Shown: in pieces, positions 1 through 6,512 of the stretch
Position numbering within the stretch: the first letter of the stretch is position 1
Layout: each line of letters begins with the position of its first letter
From: JBCCWF01 sp038520475
GTDB lineage: Bacteria; Cyanobacteriota; Cyanobacteriia; CAKZMO01
Assembly (NCBI GenBank): GCA_038520475.1
Contig: JBCBLF010000217.1
Location: 1 to 8,556 of the forward strand
Direction: 5' to 3'
DNA: 8,556 bases
Position numbers and translations under genes: made by a program
The notes under the pieces: generated by a model
Told to the model about the DNA's origin: nothing
The model's database searches: none
Seen by the model: the letters and a program-made list of their open reading frames with translations, nothing else

Positions 1-675
1 CCGGGTGAAACAAAATTGGAGACCGAGCGACGAGCCATTCAGCGTCGCATTTCTCGACTCCAACAAGATGTCAATCAGCTTCAGGCGAATCGTTCACGGC
101 TACGTCAGCAACGGCAGAGAAAAGATGTTCCATCTGTGGCTGTGGTGGGATATACCAATGCGGGCAAATCAACCTTGTTGAATAGCTTGACCAACGCGGA
201 GGTCTATACGGCTGACCAACTGTTTGCGACCTTGGACCCCACGACACGGCGTCTATCGGTCTTCGACGAACACACGCATCAATCGGTCTCGTTGGTTCTC
301 ACGGATACGGTTGGCTTTATCCATGAATTGCCTGCATCACTGATGGATGCCTTTCGAGCAACCCTAGAAGAAGTCACTGAAGCCGATGCCCTTCTTCATG
401 TGGTCGATTTATCTCATCCGGCATGGCAAAGTCAAATTCGTTCGGTCAAAACGATTCTAGAAACGATGCCTATCGTTCCGGGGCCGGCTCTATTGGTATT
501 CAACAAGGTTGATCAAGTCGATAGCAACACACTAGACATCGCTAAGGAACACTACCCATCTGCGGTCTTTATTTCTGCCAGCGAACGCCTCGGGTTGGAA
601 ACGCTGCGTCAACGGTTAATTCGGTTGATTGATTATGTATTTACTGCGATCGCCGTACCTGAGCGGCATCACTGA
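1..675 (+). CDS. hflX: GTPase HflX, C-terminal part (5' end outside window)
   Basis: This is a ribosome-associated GTPase of the HflX family (Obg-HflX superfamily), which in characterised bacteria binds and splits stalled 50S/70S ribosomes. The reading frame is open from base 1 and begins PGETKLE, the end of the conserved glycine-rich linker that joins the HflX N-terminal domain to the G domain. A basic, Gln/Arg-rich helical stretch follows. The G domain then shows G1 GYTNAGKST (bases 148-174), G3 DTVGF (about 304-318), G4 NKVD (about 502-513) and G5 SAS (about 574-582). The TTG at 16 is internal and not a start. The N-terminal ribosome-binding domain lies left of the window. The gene ends with TGA and converges on the membrane protein gene 59 bp away; I see no clear hairpin terminator between them. 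Family assignment is secure. Confidence 0.95.
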   Translation, partial: PGETKLETERRAIQRRISRLQQDVNQLQANRSRLRQQRQRKDVPSVAVVGYTNAGKSTLLNSLTNAEVYTADQLFATLDPTTRRLSVFDEHTHQSVSLVLTDTVGFIHELPASLMDAFRATLEEVTEADALLHVVDLSHPAWQSQIRSVKTILETMPIVPGPALLVFNKVDQVDSNTLDIAKEHYPSAVFISASERLGLETLRQRLIRLIDYVFTAIAVPERHH

Positions 676-734
676 AGGTTAAGTTAATCGTCTACTGCTT
701 GAGCCACATCCTGCATTTCAGCATCATCAAATCT

Positions 735-1493
735 TCAGCATTCGATCAGCGACTTGAAGCACGTTCCCATGGCATAGGTGAGTCGCTTGCTAGTTAGCAC
801 CAAGGAATCGATGGTCCACTTGGCATACGTGAAACTAATCACTGCCCATAGAATCCCTTGTCCATACACCTGAGCATGAATGAGCGTAGAAGCGGTCGTC
901 CCAGCAGTAAAGCAAAAGCCATAGGCTGCGATCGCCCCTAACAGGGTAAATCCGCCAACCCACCATCGAGGTTCTCGCTGACCTCCAAGCCAGTAGCCCA
1001 CACTACCACCGACCATCACCCCGGCGATCGCTCCATAGCGACTCGTATCCGTCAGACTCACGCCATACACAAACCCGGTTATGGTACATACTGCCATGAC
1101 GGCAATTCGATGCATGATTCGCCGTGCTCGTGGTGGCGCATGACGCCACTGCTGTAGCCCTGTTGAGGCTCCGGCGATCGCGAGTACCGTCCGCAATATC
1201 AGCACGTAGGTCCACGCTGGGTCATCCGTAGCGACGCCGAGGCTCGCAAACACCATCTGACTTAAGGATGGAAACGCAACAACCAATAGCAATAGCGTAA
1301 CGATGAGGACCAAAACCGTTTGACGAAGGGTCCGCCCAATTCTGGCATTCGTAAATGATGCGCCCTCTAACTGCGCCTGACGAAAATCACAGCCACGCAC
1401 GTCAGCCCCTTCAAAATTGGCATGTTTAAGATCCTGAAACCGGAATGAGCGATCGCGCCAATCCCGATGCGTAAAATCTGCTGATCGATTCAT
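735..1493 (-). CDS. Pentapeptide-repeat membrane protein
   Basis: This 252-residue protein is of unknown function. Residues 4-53 form about ten tandem pentapeptides (for example HANFE, GADVR, GCDFR, GASFT), the A(N/D)LXX-like pattern that builds a short right-handed beta helix. The rest is hydrophobic, with about six likely membrane segments near residues 57-75, 93-112, 129-146, 153-170, 177-197 and 205-224. The last third is rich in Gly and aromatics and is followed by a basic tail. I chose the ATG at 1493 because an AGG-containing purine stretch lies about 10 nt upstream and the pentapeptide block begins right after it. The frame also extends to a TTG at 1583, adding 30 residues without visible domain content. 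The gene diverges from the glycosidase gene. Fusions of pentapeptides to membrane segments are common in cyanobacteria, and their roles are mostly unknown. Confidence 0.8.
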   Translation of the reverse strand: MNRSADFTHRDWRDRSFRFQDLKHANFEGADVRGCDFRQAQLEGASFTNARIGRTLRQTVLVLIVTLLLLVVAFPSLSQMVFASLGVATDDPAWTYVLILRTVLAIAGASTGLQQWRHAPPRARRIMHRIAVMAVCTITGFVYGVSLTDTSRYGAIAGVMVGGSVGYWLGGQREPRWWVGGFTLLGAIAAYGFCFTAGTTASTLIHAQVYGQGILWAVISFTYAKWTIDSLVLTSKRLTYAMGTCFKSLIEC

Positions 1494-1593
1494 TGATTGC
1501 GAGCCTACCTCGTACCGTTTTAGATAACCATTAACACCATTCAAGTTCCAATTTTTTGTGCCAAGGTGGGAACGAAATATCAATCAATGACCG

Positions 1594-2550
1594 ATGGGAA
1601 GACGCATCATGCCGATAAAGATGGTCCGCGCGATTTTCTGGTCTCTGATTCTACTCATTCCCGTGATGCTCTATTACAACGTTCAGGGGCGTCGTCCGCC
1701 ACAACTCAATACTAGCCAAGAACTTTTTCAAGGCATTACCTATGAACGCAGAGCGCGCACCTCACCGCGCCCGGTCATGTTTCACATCATGACCATTGAC
1801 TTGCAGATACCTGGAGTCAAACCTCTCGTAACACCAAATGCCTCAACGATCGACCCAACTCGTCCTCAACAACTGCCAACTCAGGCTCGACGAACGCACG
1901 ATTTCCTCAATGAATTTGGGTTGCAGCTCGCTATCAATGCAAACTACTTCAGTAAATTTAGAGAACATACCCTATGGGATTTTTATCCCCAGTCGGGAGA
2001 TTTGGTTTATGTCAGCGGAGAAGCCATCAGCAACGGCGATCGCTATGGGGTCCCCCGCCGATATCGTCCAGCGATCTGCTTTCGACACCCATCCACACAG
2101 GGCACCTACATCGCACAAATTGACCTAGATGGAACCTGTCCGCCAAATACTGAACAAGCCGTATCGGGGCGCGAGGTCTTGGTAAAAAATGGGGTTGTTA
2201 GACCCAAATTATCGACTCAACGCAATGGTAAACCTTACGCTCGCACAGCTGTTGGCGTCAGCCAAACGGGGCAAACTGTCTGGCTTGTGGTCGTTGACGG
2301 AAAGCAACCAGCCTATAGTGAAGGGGTGTCTATCGCTGAGCTAGCCGCGGTCTTCGAAGAATTAGGCGCCGAACGGGCGATCGCCCTTGATGGGGGCGGT
2401 TCAGTGACGCTAGCCGCTGACGTGAACGCTGAAAGCACGGTGCTCAATGCTCCCATCCATACAAAATGGCCGATGAGAGAAAGGCCCGTTGCGAATCACC
2501 TCGGATTCTATGCACAGCCCATACAAGCAGCTCAATCCCTAGAGCCGTAA
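1594..2550 (+). CDS. Phosphodiester glycosidase family protein, membrane-anchored
   Basis: The protein (318 aa) belongs to the family containing the luminal domain of the mammalian 'uncovering enzyme' NAGPA (phosphodiester glycosidase, DUF2233). The motifs I recognise are INANYF (residues 114-119), RTAVG (217-221), VVVDGK (232-237), the hallmark LDGGGSVTL (265-273) and the closing RPVANHLGFYA (297-307). An uncleaved-anchor-like hydrophobic segment at residues 13-30 follows a basic N-terminus, so the enzyme domain should face the periplasm. NAGPA removes N-acetylglucosamine from a phosphodiester; the bacterial substrate is unknown and could be a cell-wall or exopolysaccharide linkage. The ATG at 1594 has no good ribosome binding site. 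The in-frame ATG at 1609 has GGGAAG 7 nt upstream and is a credible alternative that removes five residues. The gene shares a short upstream region with the divergent membrane protein gene. Confidence 0.88.
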   Translation: MGRRIMPIKMVRAIFWSLILLIPVMLYYNVQGRRPPQLNTSQELFQGITYERRARTSPRPVMFHIMTIDLQIPGVKPLVTPNASTIDPTRPQQLPTQARRTHDFLNEFGLQLAINANYFSKFREHTLWDFYPQSGDLVYVSGEAISNGDRYGVPRRYRPAICFRHPSTQGTYIAQIDLDGTCPPNTEQAVSGREVLVKNGVVRPKLSTQRNGKPYARTAVGVSQTGQTVWLVVVDGKQPAYSEGVSIAELAAVFEELGAERAIALDGGGSVTLAADVNAESTVLNAPIHTKWPMRERPVANHLGFYAQPIQAAQSLEP

Positions 2551-2669
2551 TCCCAAAAACAATTGGTTTTACTTAAGCACGTGGCGCTATGCGCAACGGA
2601 TAATGAATCATGACGAATCGGTCGCCTGTCACGGCAACGGCATCACAGGCATTAAAAATGTCGTAACGA

Positions 2670-2701
2670 TTGACACGGGGCCGAGCTGACCGTGATACGG
2701 T
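2670..2701 (+). promoter_or_regulatory. Possible promoter of the class III ADH gene
   Basis: A perfect TTGACA -35 box (2670-2675) is followed by an extended -10-like TGATACGGT (2693-2701). The gap from the -35 to the TACGGT hexamer is 20 bp, longer than the usual 17, and the -10 is poor. Transcription would start near 2708, about 25 nt before the chosen ATG at 2734. This is only a consensus match. Confidence 0.35.
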
Positions 2702-2702
2702 C
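2688..2702. promoter_or_regulatory. Perfect palindrome GACCGT-GAT-ACGGTC, candidate operator
   Basis: Two exact 6-bp inverted arms (2688-2693 and 2697-2702) surround a 3-bp centre. The palindrome lies over the putative -10 element and 32 bp before the ADH start codon, where a repressor could block RNA polymerase. No regulator gene is adjacent, so the binding protein cannot be named. Confidence 0.4.
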
Positions 2703-2733
2703 CTATCACAATGCATACGAATGGAGCATCGAA

Positions 2734-3843
2734 ATGGACGTACGTGCAGCAATTGCTCTTCAGGCAGGAGCACCTTTAAGCCTTGAAACTGTCCAGCTAG
2801 AAGGTCCTAAAGCTGGGGAAGTATTGGTCGAAATAAAGGCCACCGGCATCTGCCACACGGATGCGTATACCCTCTCGGGAGCCGATCCAGAGGGATTGTT
2901 TCCTGCGATTTTAGGCCACGAGGGAGCCGGTGTTGTTGTCGACGTTGGGCCAGAGGTGAAAAGCCTCAGCGTGGGTGACCATGTGATTCCGCTCTACGTC
3001 CCAGAATGTCGATGCTGTGAGTATTGCTTAAGCGGAAAAACAAACTTGTGTCAGGCCATTCGCACCACCCAAGGCCGGGGTGTCATGCCAGACGGCACCA
3101 GTCGATTTTCTCGGAATGGGGAGATGCTGTACCACTACATGGGGACGTCAACCTTTGCGAACTACACCGTTGTTCCAGAAATCTCCCTCGCGAAAATTCG
3201 TGAAGATGCTCCCTTCGATAAGGTGTGTTATGTCGGGTGTGGCGTCACGACTGGCATTGGAGCCGTCATCAATACAGCCAAAGTAGAGCCTGGTGCAAAT
3301 GTCGTTATTTTCGGCTTAGGCGGCATCGGTCTCAATGTGATTCAAGCCTGTCGAATGGTTGGTGCTGATAGGATTATCGGTGTGGATATTAACTCAAAGA
3401 AACGGGCGATCGCCGAAAAATTTGGCATGACTCATTTCGTTAACCCTAAAGAAGTCGAGGGCGATCTGGTTCCTTACTTGGTGGATCTCACAAACGGAGG
3501 AGCAGATTATTCGTTTGAATGCATTGGTAATGTGAATGTCATGCGACAAGCGTTGGAATGTTGCCACAAGGGATGGGGTGTCAGTGTCATTATTGGCGTT
3601 GCTGGATCAGGCCAAGAAATCAGCACCCGTCCGTTTCAACTGGTGACAGGGCGAGTCTGGAAAGGGACGGCTTTTGGTGGAGCCAAGGGACGCACCGATG
3701 TGCCGAAAATTGTGGACTGGTACATGGACGGAAAAATCAACATCGACGACCTGATTACCCATGTCTTGCCGTTTGAGGAAATCAACGAAGCGTTTGATCT
3801 CATGCATGAAGGCGAATCCATTCGCTCGGTGGTGACCTTTTAG
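2734..3843 (+). CDS. frmA: S-(hydroxymethyl)glutathione dehydrogenase / class III alcohol dehydrogenase
   Basis: This cytosolic zinc enzyme oxidises S-hydroxymethylglutathione, formed from formaldehyde and glutathione, to S-formylglutathione with NAD+. Members also reduce S-nitrosoglutathione. The 369-residue length matches class III enzymes. Catalytic zinc ligands are visible as C40 (GICHTD), H62 (GHEGAG) and C169 (VGCG). The structural zinc loop is C92, C95, C98 and C106 with the usual x2-x2-x7 spacing. The Rossmann loop GLGGIG is at 194-199 and D218 in GVDIN fits NAD preference. The ATG at 2734 is chosen because GGAG (2723-2726) lies 7 nt upstream and the protein then starts like its homologues; the GTG at 2692 would put the start inside the palindrome. 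The usual partner, S-formylglutathione hydrolase (FrmB), is not in the window. A strong hairpin follows the stop codon. Confidence 0.95.
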   Translation: MDVRAAIALQAGAPLSLETVQLEGPKAGEVLVEIKATGICHTDAYTLSGADPEGLFPAILGHEGAGVVVDVGPEVKSLSVGDHVIPLYVPECRCCEYCLSGKTNLCQAIRTTQGRGVMPDGTSRFSRNGEMLYHYMGTSTFANYTVVPEISLAKIREDAPFDKVCYVGCGVTTGIGAVINTAKVEPGANVVIFGLGGIGLNVIQACRMVGADRIIGVDINSKKRAIAEKFGMTHFVNPKEVEGDLVPYLVDLTNGGADYSFECIGNVNVMRQALECCHKGWGVSVIIGVAGSGQEISTRPFQLVTGRVWKGTAFGGAKGRTDVPKIVDWYMDGKINIDDLITHVLPFEEINEAFDLMHEGESIRSVVTF

Positions 3844-3891
3844 GGAGTGACCTTTTTTTTAGATCGTGAAGCCAGCCTCTCCAACGGTTAG

Positions 3892-3959
3892 AAAAACAAA
3901 AGTGCGGTAGAGGCATATGGTCATACACCTGTACCGCACTGCTTTTAAGACATTTTGTT
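3892..3959. terminator. Bidirectional intrinsic terminator
   Basis: The arms AGTGCGGTA (3901-3909) and TACCGCACT (3932-3940) form a perfect 9-bp stem, extended by AGG/CCT after one G-G mismatch. On the + strand GCTTTT and a later TTTTGTTTT follow it; on the - strand TTTGTTTTTC follows. It sits between the converging ADH and R3H ATPase genes and can serve both. Confidence 0.82.
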
Positions 3960-3962
3960 TTC

Positions 3963-5846
3963 CTATGCAGGATAGATACGTAACCGACGATTTGGCTCAT
4001 CACCTAAACTAGTGGATTTGAGTCGATAGTGCTCCACCAATTCGTGCTGCATTTTACGCACCGTTGCAGACCGAGGCAGCAATTCAACTGGTTGTCCTTT
4101 TGGAATGACAATTTGCTCAACAGCGAGTCGCGCCTCTTCAAGGGCTTCAATCTCATCGTCATCGCCATTCCGGGAAAACACATTCAAGTCAATCGACTCA
4201 TCAAAGGCATTGTCAATGTCGAGCAGTCGCTGGAGTCCACGAATAATTTGTGGAACGCTATTGGACTTGATGGTGTGAATTGGAAGCTGACGAACTTTTG
4301 CCATATGGCGCAGCTTCGAATGGTTTTTGACGTGCGATCGCAAAGCAAGCACCCCATGGGCACTGTCAATGTCTTTGGTGAGTTCAACAGGGAAATTCAG
4401 CGTCTGAATCACCTGCTCGATATTTTGACGACTGACTCCATAGGGATAGATGCGAATTGGAGCGGCTTCACCATCAATGCTGGTGCTCGGTAATCGATTG
4501 CTAAACCCATCGGATGCAAGGGTTGAAGCCCCAGATAGTGATGCATCCAGCATCTCGCTAAACGACTGGGCTTCAGGGACGATTGTGGTGCTCTCAGCCG
4601 AAAATAGGCGATCGCCTCGCTTCGATTTTCGAGAACCGCCAGCAACAGGCGACATGCGCCCTGACGACCGCCATCCTCCCATGGCAAAGGACCCAGCATC
4701 CCCGAGTGGACGCAATGGAATTGCTCCAGATTGAGCCGGTTGATCGACCGCTTCATGGGTAATTGCAACAGTTCCATTCTCCTTGACAGTACGGACTTGT
4801 GGGTCCGGGCGATGCCCCCTCAACCGGTGGTCGACCGTTTCCGCGACATTCTCATGTACCACCCATTTGTGTCGCTCTAGCATCTCGATGGCAATCTCGA
4901 AAGTCGGCGGAGCTTTACGCTCCAATACGCTTTTTTGGCTGCCCCGTCGCCGCGCTTCGTCGTCTCCCAAGGTGACAGATTGAATGCCGCCCACCAAATC
5001 GGAAAGCGTCGGGTTTTTCATCAAATTATCAATGCGATTGCCGTGAGCCGTGCCTACTAGCTGAACACCTCGTTCAGCAATGGTTCGGGCTGCTAATGCC
5101 TCTAGCTCAGTTCCAATCTCATCGATCACGATGACTTCAGGCATGTGATTTTCGACGGCTTCAATCATCACTTTATGCTGTAGCTCAGGCCGAGCAACTT
5201 GCATCCGTCGAGCACGACCAATTGCTGGGTGAGGGACATCACCATCGCCTGCAATTTCATTCGATGTGTCGATAATGACCACGCGCTTGTCTAACTCATC
5301 GGCTAACACGCGAGCAATCTCACGCAGCGCGGTCGTCTTTCCGACGCCTGGACGCCCTAGCATCAGAATTGAGTGACCCCGCCCAACCAAATCTCGGATC
5401 ATGCCAATGGTTCCAAAGATGGCACGGCCAACGCGACAGGTCAGTCCAATCACTTTTCCAGATCGATTGCGCATTGCGCTAATGCGATGCAGCGTTTTTT
5501 CAATTCCAGCCCGATTGTCTCCGCTGAATTCGCCAATTCGATTCACACAATATTGAATATCGTCATCCGTTATGGGGTTTTCTGTCAGGTATTCAGTTGT
5601 ATCAGGGAACCGAGCCTCTGCTTGCCGTCCCAGGTCCATCACGATTTCGACGAGCTTTTCCCTGTTGGGGTGATGTTCAATGCGATCGCGAATCACTTGC
5701 GGAAGAACATCTAGCAGTTGACTCAAATCATCGGCAGCGACCCATTCGTGTACCTCAAGATTATCTGGAGGAGCTTCACGGTTGACAGTAGGGGGAGACA
5801 ACTGAGGGCGCTTAAGTGAAAAATTGGAATGACTATTGAAGGTCAT
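3963..5846 (-). CDS. Ycf45-like R3H-domain AAA ATPase (SpoIIIAA-related)
   Basis: This 627-residue protein combines a P-loop ATPase with a C-terminal R3H nucleic-acid-binding domain. This architecture is known from cyanobacteria and from plastid Ycf45, and its ATPase core resembles sporulation protein SpoIIIAA and the secretion ATPase superfamily. Walker A is GRPGVGKTT at residues 164-172 and Walker B is VIVIDEIG at 238-245. GTAHG at 265-269 is a likely sensor motif. Residues 345-460 are a Gly/Ser/Arg-rich, probably disordered linker. A conserved-looking alpha/beta segment occupies about 463-545. The R3H signature R-x3-H is R597 and H601. The function is not established; single-stranded nucleic acid binding coupled to ATP hydrolysis is inferred. 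The ATG at 5846 has no recognisable ribosome binding site. The gene converges on the ADH gene across a shared terminator. Confidence 0.9.
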   Translation of the reverse strand: MTFNSHSNFSLKRPQLSPPTVNREAPPDNLEVHEWVAADDLSQLLDVLPQVIRDRIEHHPNREKLVEIVMDLGRQAEARFPDTTEYLTENPITDDDIQYCVNRIGEFSGDNRAGIEKTLHRISAMRNRSGKVIGLTCRVGRAIFGTIGMIRDLVGRGHSILMLGRPGVGKTTALREIARVLADELDKRVVIIDTSNEIAGDGDVPHPAIGRARRMQVARPELQHKVMIEAVENHMPEVIVIDEIGTELEALAARTIAERGVQLVGTAHGNRIDNLMKNPTLSDLVGGIQSVTLGDDEARRRGSQKSVLERKAPPTFEIAIEMLERHKWVVHENVAETVDHRLRGHRPDPQVRTVKENGTVAITHEAVDQPAQSGAIPLRPLGDAGSFAMGGWRSSGRMSPVAGGSRKSKRGDRLFSAESTTIVPEAQSFSEMLDASLSGASTLASDGFSNRLPSTSIDGEAAPIRIYPYGVSRQNIEQVIQTLNFPVELTKDIDSAHGVLALRSHVKNHSKLRHMAKVRQLPIHTIKSNSVPQIIRGLQRLLDIDNAFDESIDLNVFSRNGDDDEIEALEEARLAVEQIVIPKGQPVELLPRSATVRKMQHELVEHYRLKSTSLGDEPNRRLRIYPA

Positions 5847-5866
5847 AGGGTACAGATGAATATAAT
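5836..5866 (+). promoter_or_regulatory. Promoter-like TTGAAG-N19-TATAAT reading into the gap
   Basis: A perfect TATAAT (5861-5866) with TTGAAG (5836-5841) 19 bp upstream points rightward, away from the R3H gene, into the hairpin-rich gap. Transcription would start near 5873, just before the first hairpin. The -35 box overlaps the start of the R3H gene. This is a consensus match only, and AT-rich intergenic DNA gives such matches by chance. Confidence 0.3.
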
Positions 5867-5888
5867 GAAAGGCTTAACTCTTGGGCAA
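5859..5888 (-). promoter_or_regulatory. Possible promoter of the R3H ATPase gene
   Basis: On the - strand, TTGCCC (5883-5888) and TATATT (5859-5864) are spaced 18 bp apart. A start about 7 nt downstream of the -10 would fall near 5852, only about 6 nt before the ATG at 5846, leaving no room for a ribosome binding site. Either the mRNA is nearly leaderless or the true promoter lies further upstream. Confidence 0.3.
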
Positions 5889-5896
5889 TCAACGAA

Positions 5897-6039
5897 CTTA
5901 GGTTGCCAGATTGCAGCCTAAGAGGGGCGTCGCGCCTTGCCGTTTAATCGGCACTCGGCCTTCCCAGTCCGAGCATGTTGCAGAGCCTGCACAGATAGAA
6001 GAGAGGGCTAACCTGAAGCGAGTCGTCGAAACGTTCGAC
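5897..6039. ncRNA. Candidate structured RNA: six consecutive hairpins
   Basis: Six hairpins follow one another: CTTAGGTTGC/GCAGCCTAAG (5897-5922, 10 pairs with one G-U, 6-nt loop), GGCG/CGCC (5926-5936), TGCCG/CGGCA (5938-5953), CTCGG/CCGAG (5954-5973), TGCAG/CTGCA (5979-5991) and GTCGAA/TTCGAC (6025-6039). CTTAGGTT (5897-5904) can also pair with AACCTGAAG (6010-6018) with one bulge, giving an alternative closing stem. Strand is not determined: a rightward promoter-like sequence supports +, but as a long 5' leader of the R3H gene it could be -. No known RNA family is recognised. The small hairpins individually could occur by chance; the first is the strongest. Confidence 0.3.
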
Positions 6040-6280
6040 TGAGCCGCATCACTTCTCAAATCAGTATTGCGAATCATAGTGGATTTCATTTAAACGGTTG
6101 TCGTACAGAGAAACCCTGGACCGTTGACGACGCATGGATTGAAACACGCAACGCAAGCAGTACAAAGGTGCCTATTTTGCTTGAGAATCGACCTATCTTC
6201 CAGTAAGGTCGTTACCAGATATCAAGTCCGATTAGATTCGATAGATGCTATACAAAATCCATCAACAAAAAACCAACGCT

Positions 6281-6327
6281 TAATTTTTCGCAGAATACGC
6301 ACATCATGCGATGGCGACGAAAAATTA
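6281..6327. repeat. Inverted repeat with nested hairpin
   Basis: TAATTTTTCG (6281-6290) is the exact reverse complement of CGAAAAATTA (6318-6327). Inside it, CGCA (6298-6301) pairs with TGCG (6307-6310) around CATCA, separated from the outer stem by a symmetrical 7x7 internal loop. No T-tract follows on either strand, so a terminator is not well supported. It may be a small RNA structure or a protein-binding site. Confidence 0.45.
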
Positions 6328-6512
6328 GTTTTGAAGGTTCAGGATTGGATTTGGTATAAAAGTTCCCTAAAATCTAGCGACGCTACAGCCTGCATATGTG
6401 AATGCAATGCGGTGCAGCGGAGAATCAAGCGATGCAAGCCTGATCAGACATCTCCAAGGCAATTGAAATTCAAAGCAATCGAATACATATTCTTCAAGGC
6501 ATAGTCTCATCA

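Larger units (their letters stand above)
5847..6512. other. Gap of about 660 bp without a convincing protein gene
   Basis: No frame here encodes a protein I recognise. The left part (5897-6039) is relatively GC-rich and packed with short inverted repeats. The right part (about 6120-6510) is AT-richer and holds a 10-bp inverted repeat (6281-6327), a promoter-like TTGAAG-N18-TATAAA (6331-6360, +) and a small palindrome across the ldpA stop codon (6511-6525). I found no tRNA, no SRP, RNase P or tmRNA signature, and no terminal inverted repeats of an insertion sequence. Confidence 0.6.

Noticed and set aside
1494..1583. N-terminal extension of the pentapeptide protein to a TTG at 1583
   Set aside because: The ATG at 1493 has a better ribosome binding site and the extra 30 residues carry no repeat or membrane feature.
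2556..2570. AAAAC-AATTG-GTTTT as a terminator after the glycosidase gene
   Set aside because: The stem is five mostly A-T pairs with no GC-rich core, too weak for an intrinsic terminator.
2624..2650. GCCTGT/ACAGGC hairpin upstream of the ADH gene
   Set aside because: The stem is six pairs with a 15-nt loop and no T-tract, so neither terminator nor riboswitch is supported.
4029..4777. Two long open frames (4029-4493 on +, 4409-4777 on -) inside the R3H ATPase gene
   Set aside because: They overlap a well-supported gene in other frames and their products have no domain-like features.
5898..6089. Open frame of 63 codons on the - strand across the hairpin region
   Set aside because: No homology is recognised and no ribosome binding site is evident. 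The hairpins are a better description of this segment.
6136..6145. GGATTGAAAC, which resembles the 3' end of many CRISPR repeats
   Set aside because: It occurs once here. No second copy at repeat-spacer distance and no cas gene is present.
6124..6504. Open frame of 126 codons on the + strand starting with TTG
   Set aside because: It has no ATG near its start, no clear ribosome binding site, no recognisable motif and an odd Cys/Lys/Arg composition. I treat it as a chance open frame, though a small unknown gene cannot be excluded.
5847..6512. Insertion sequence or MITE remnant in the long gap
   Set aside because: No terminal inverted repeats, target duplications or transposase fragments were found at the edges.
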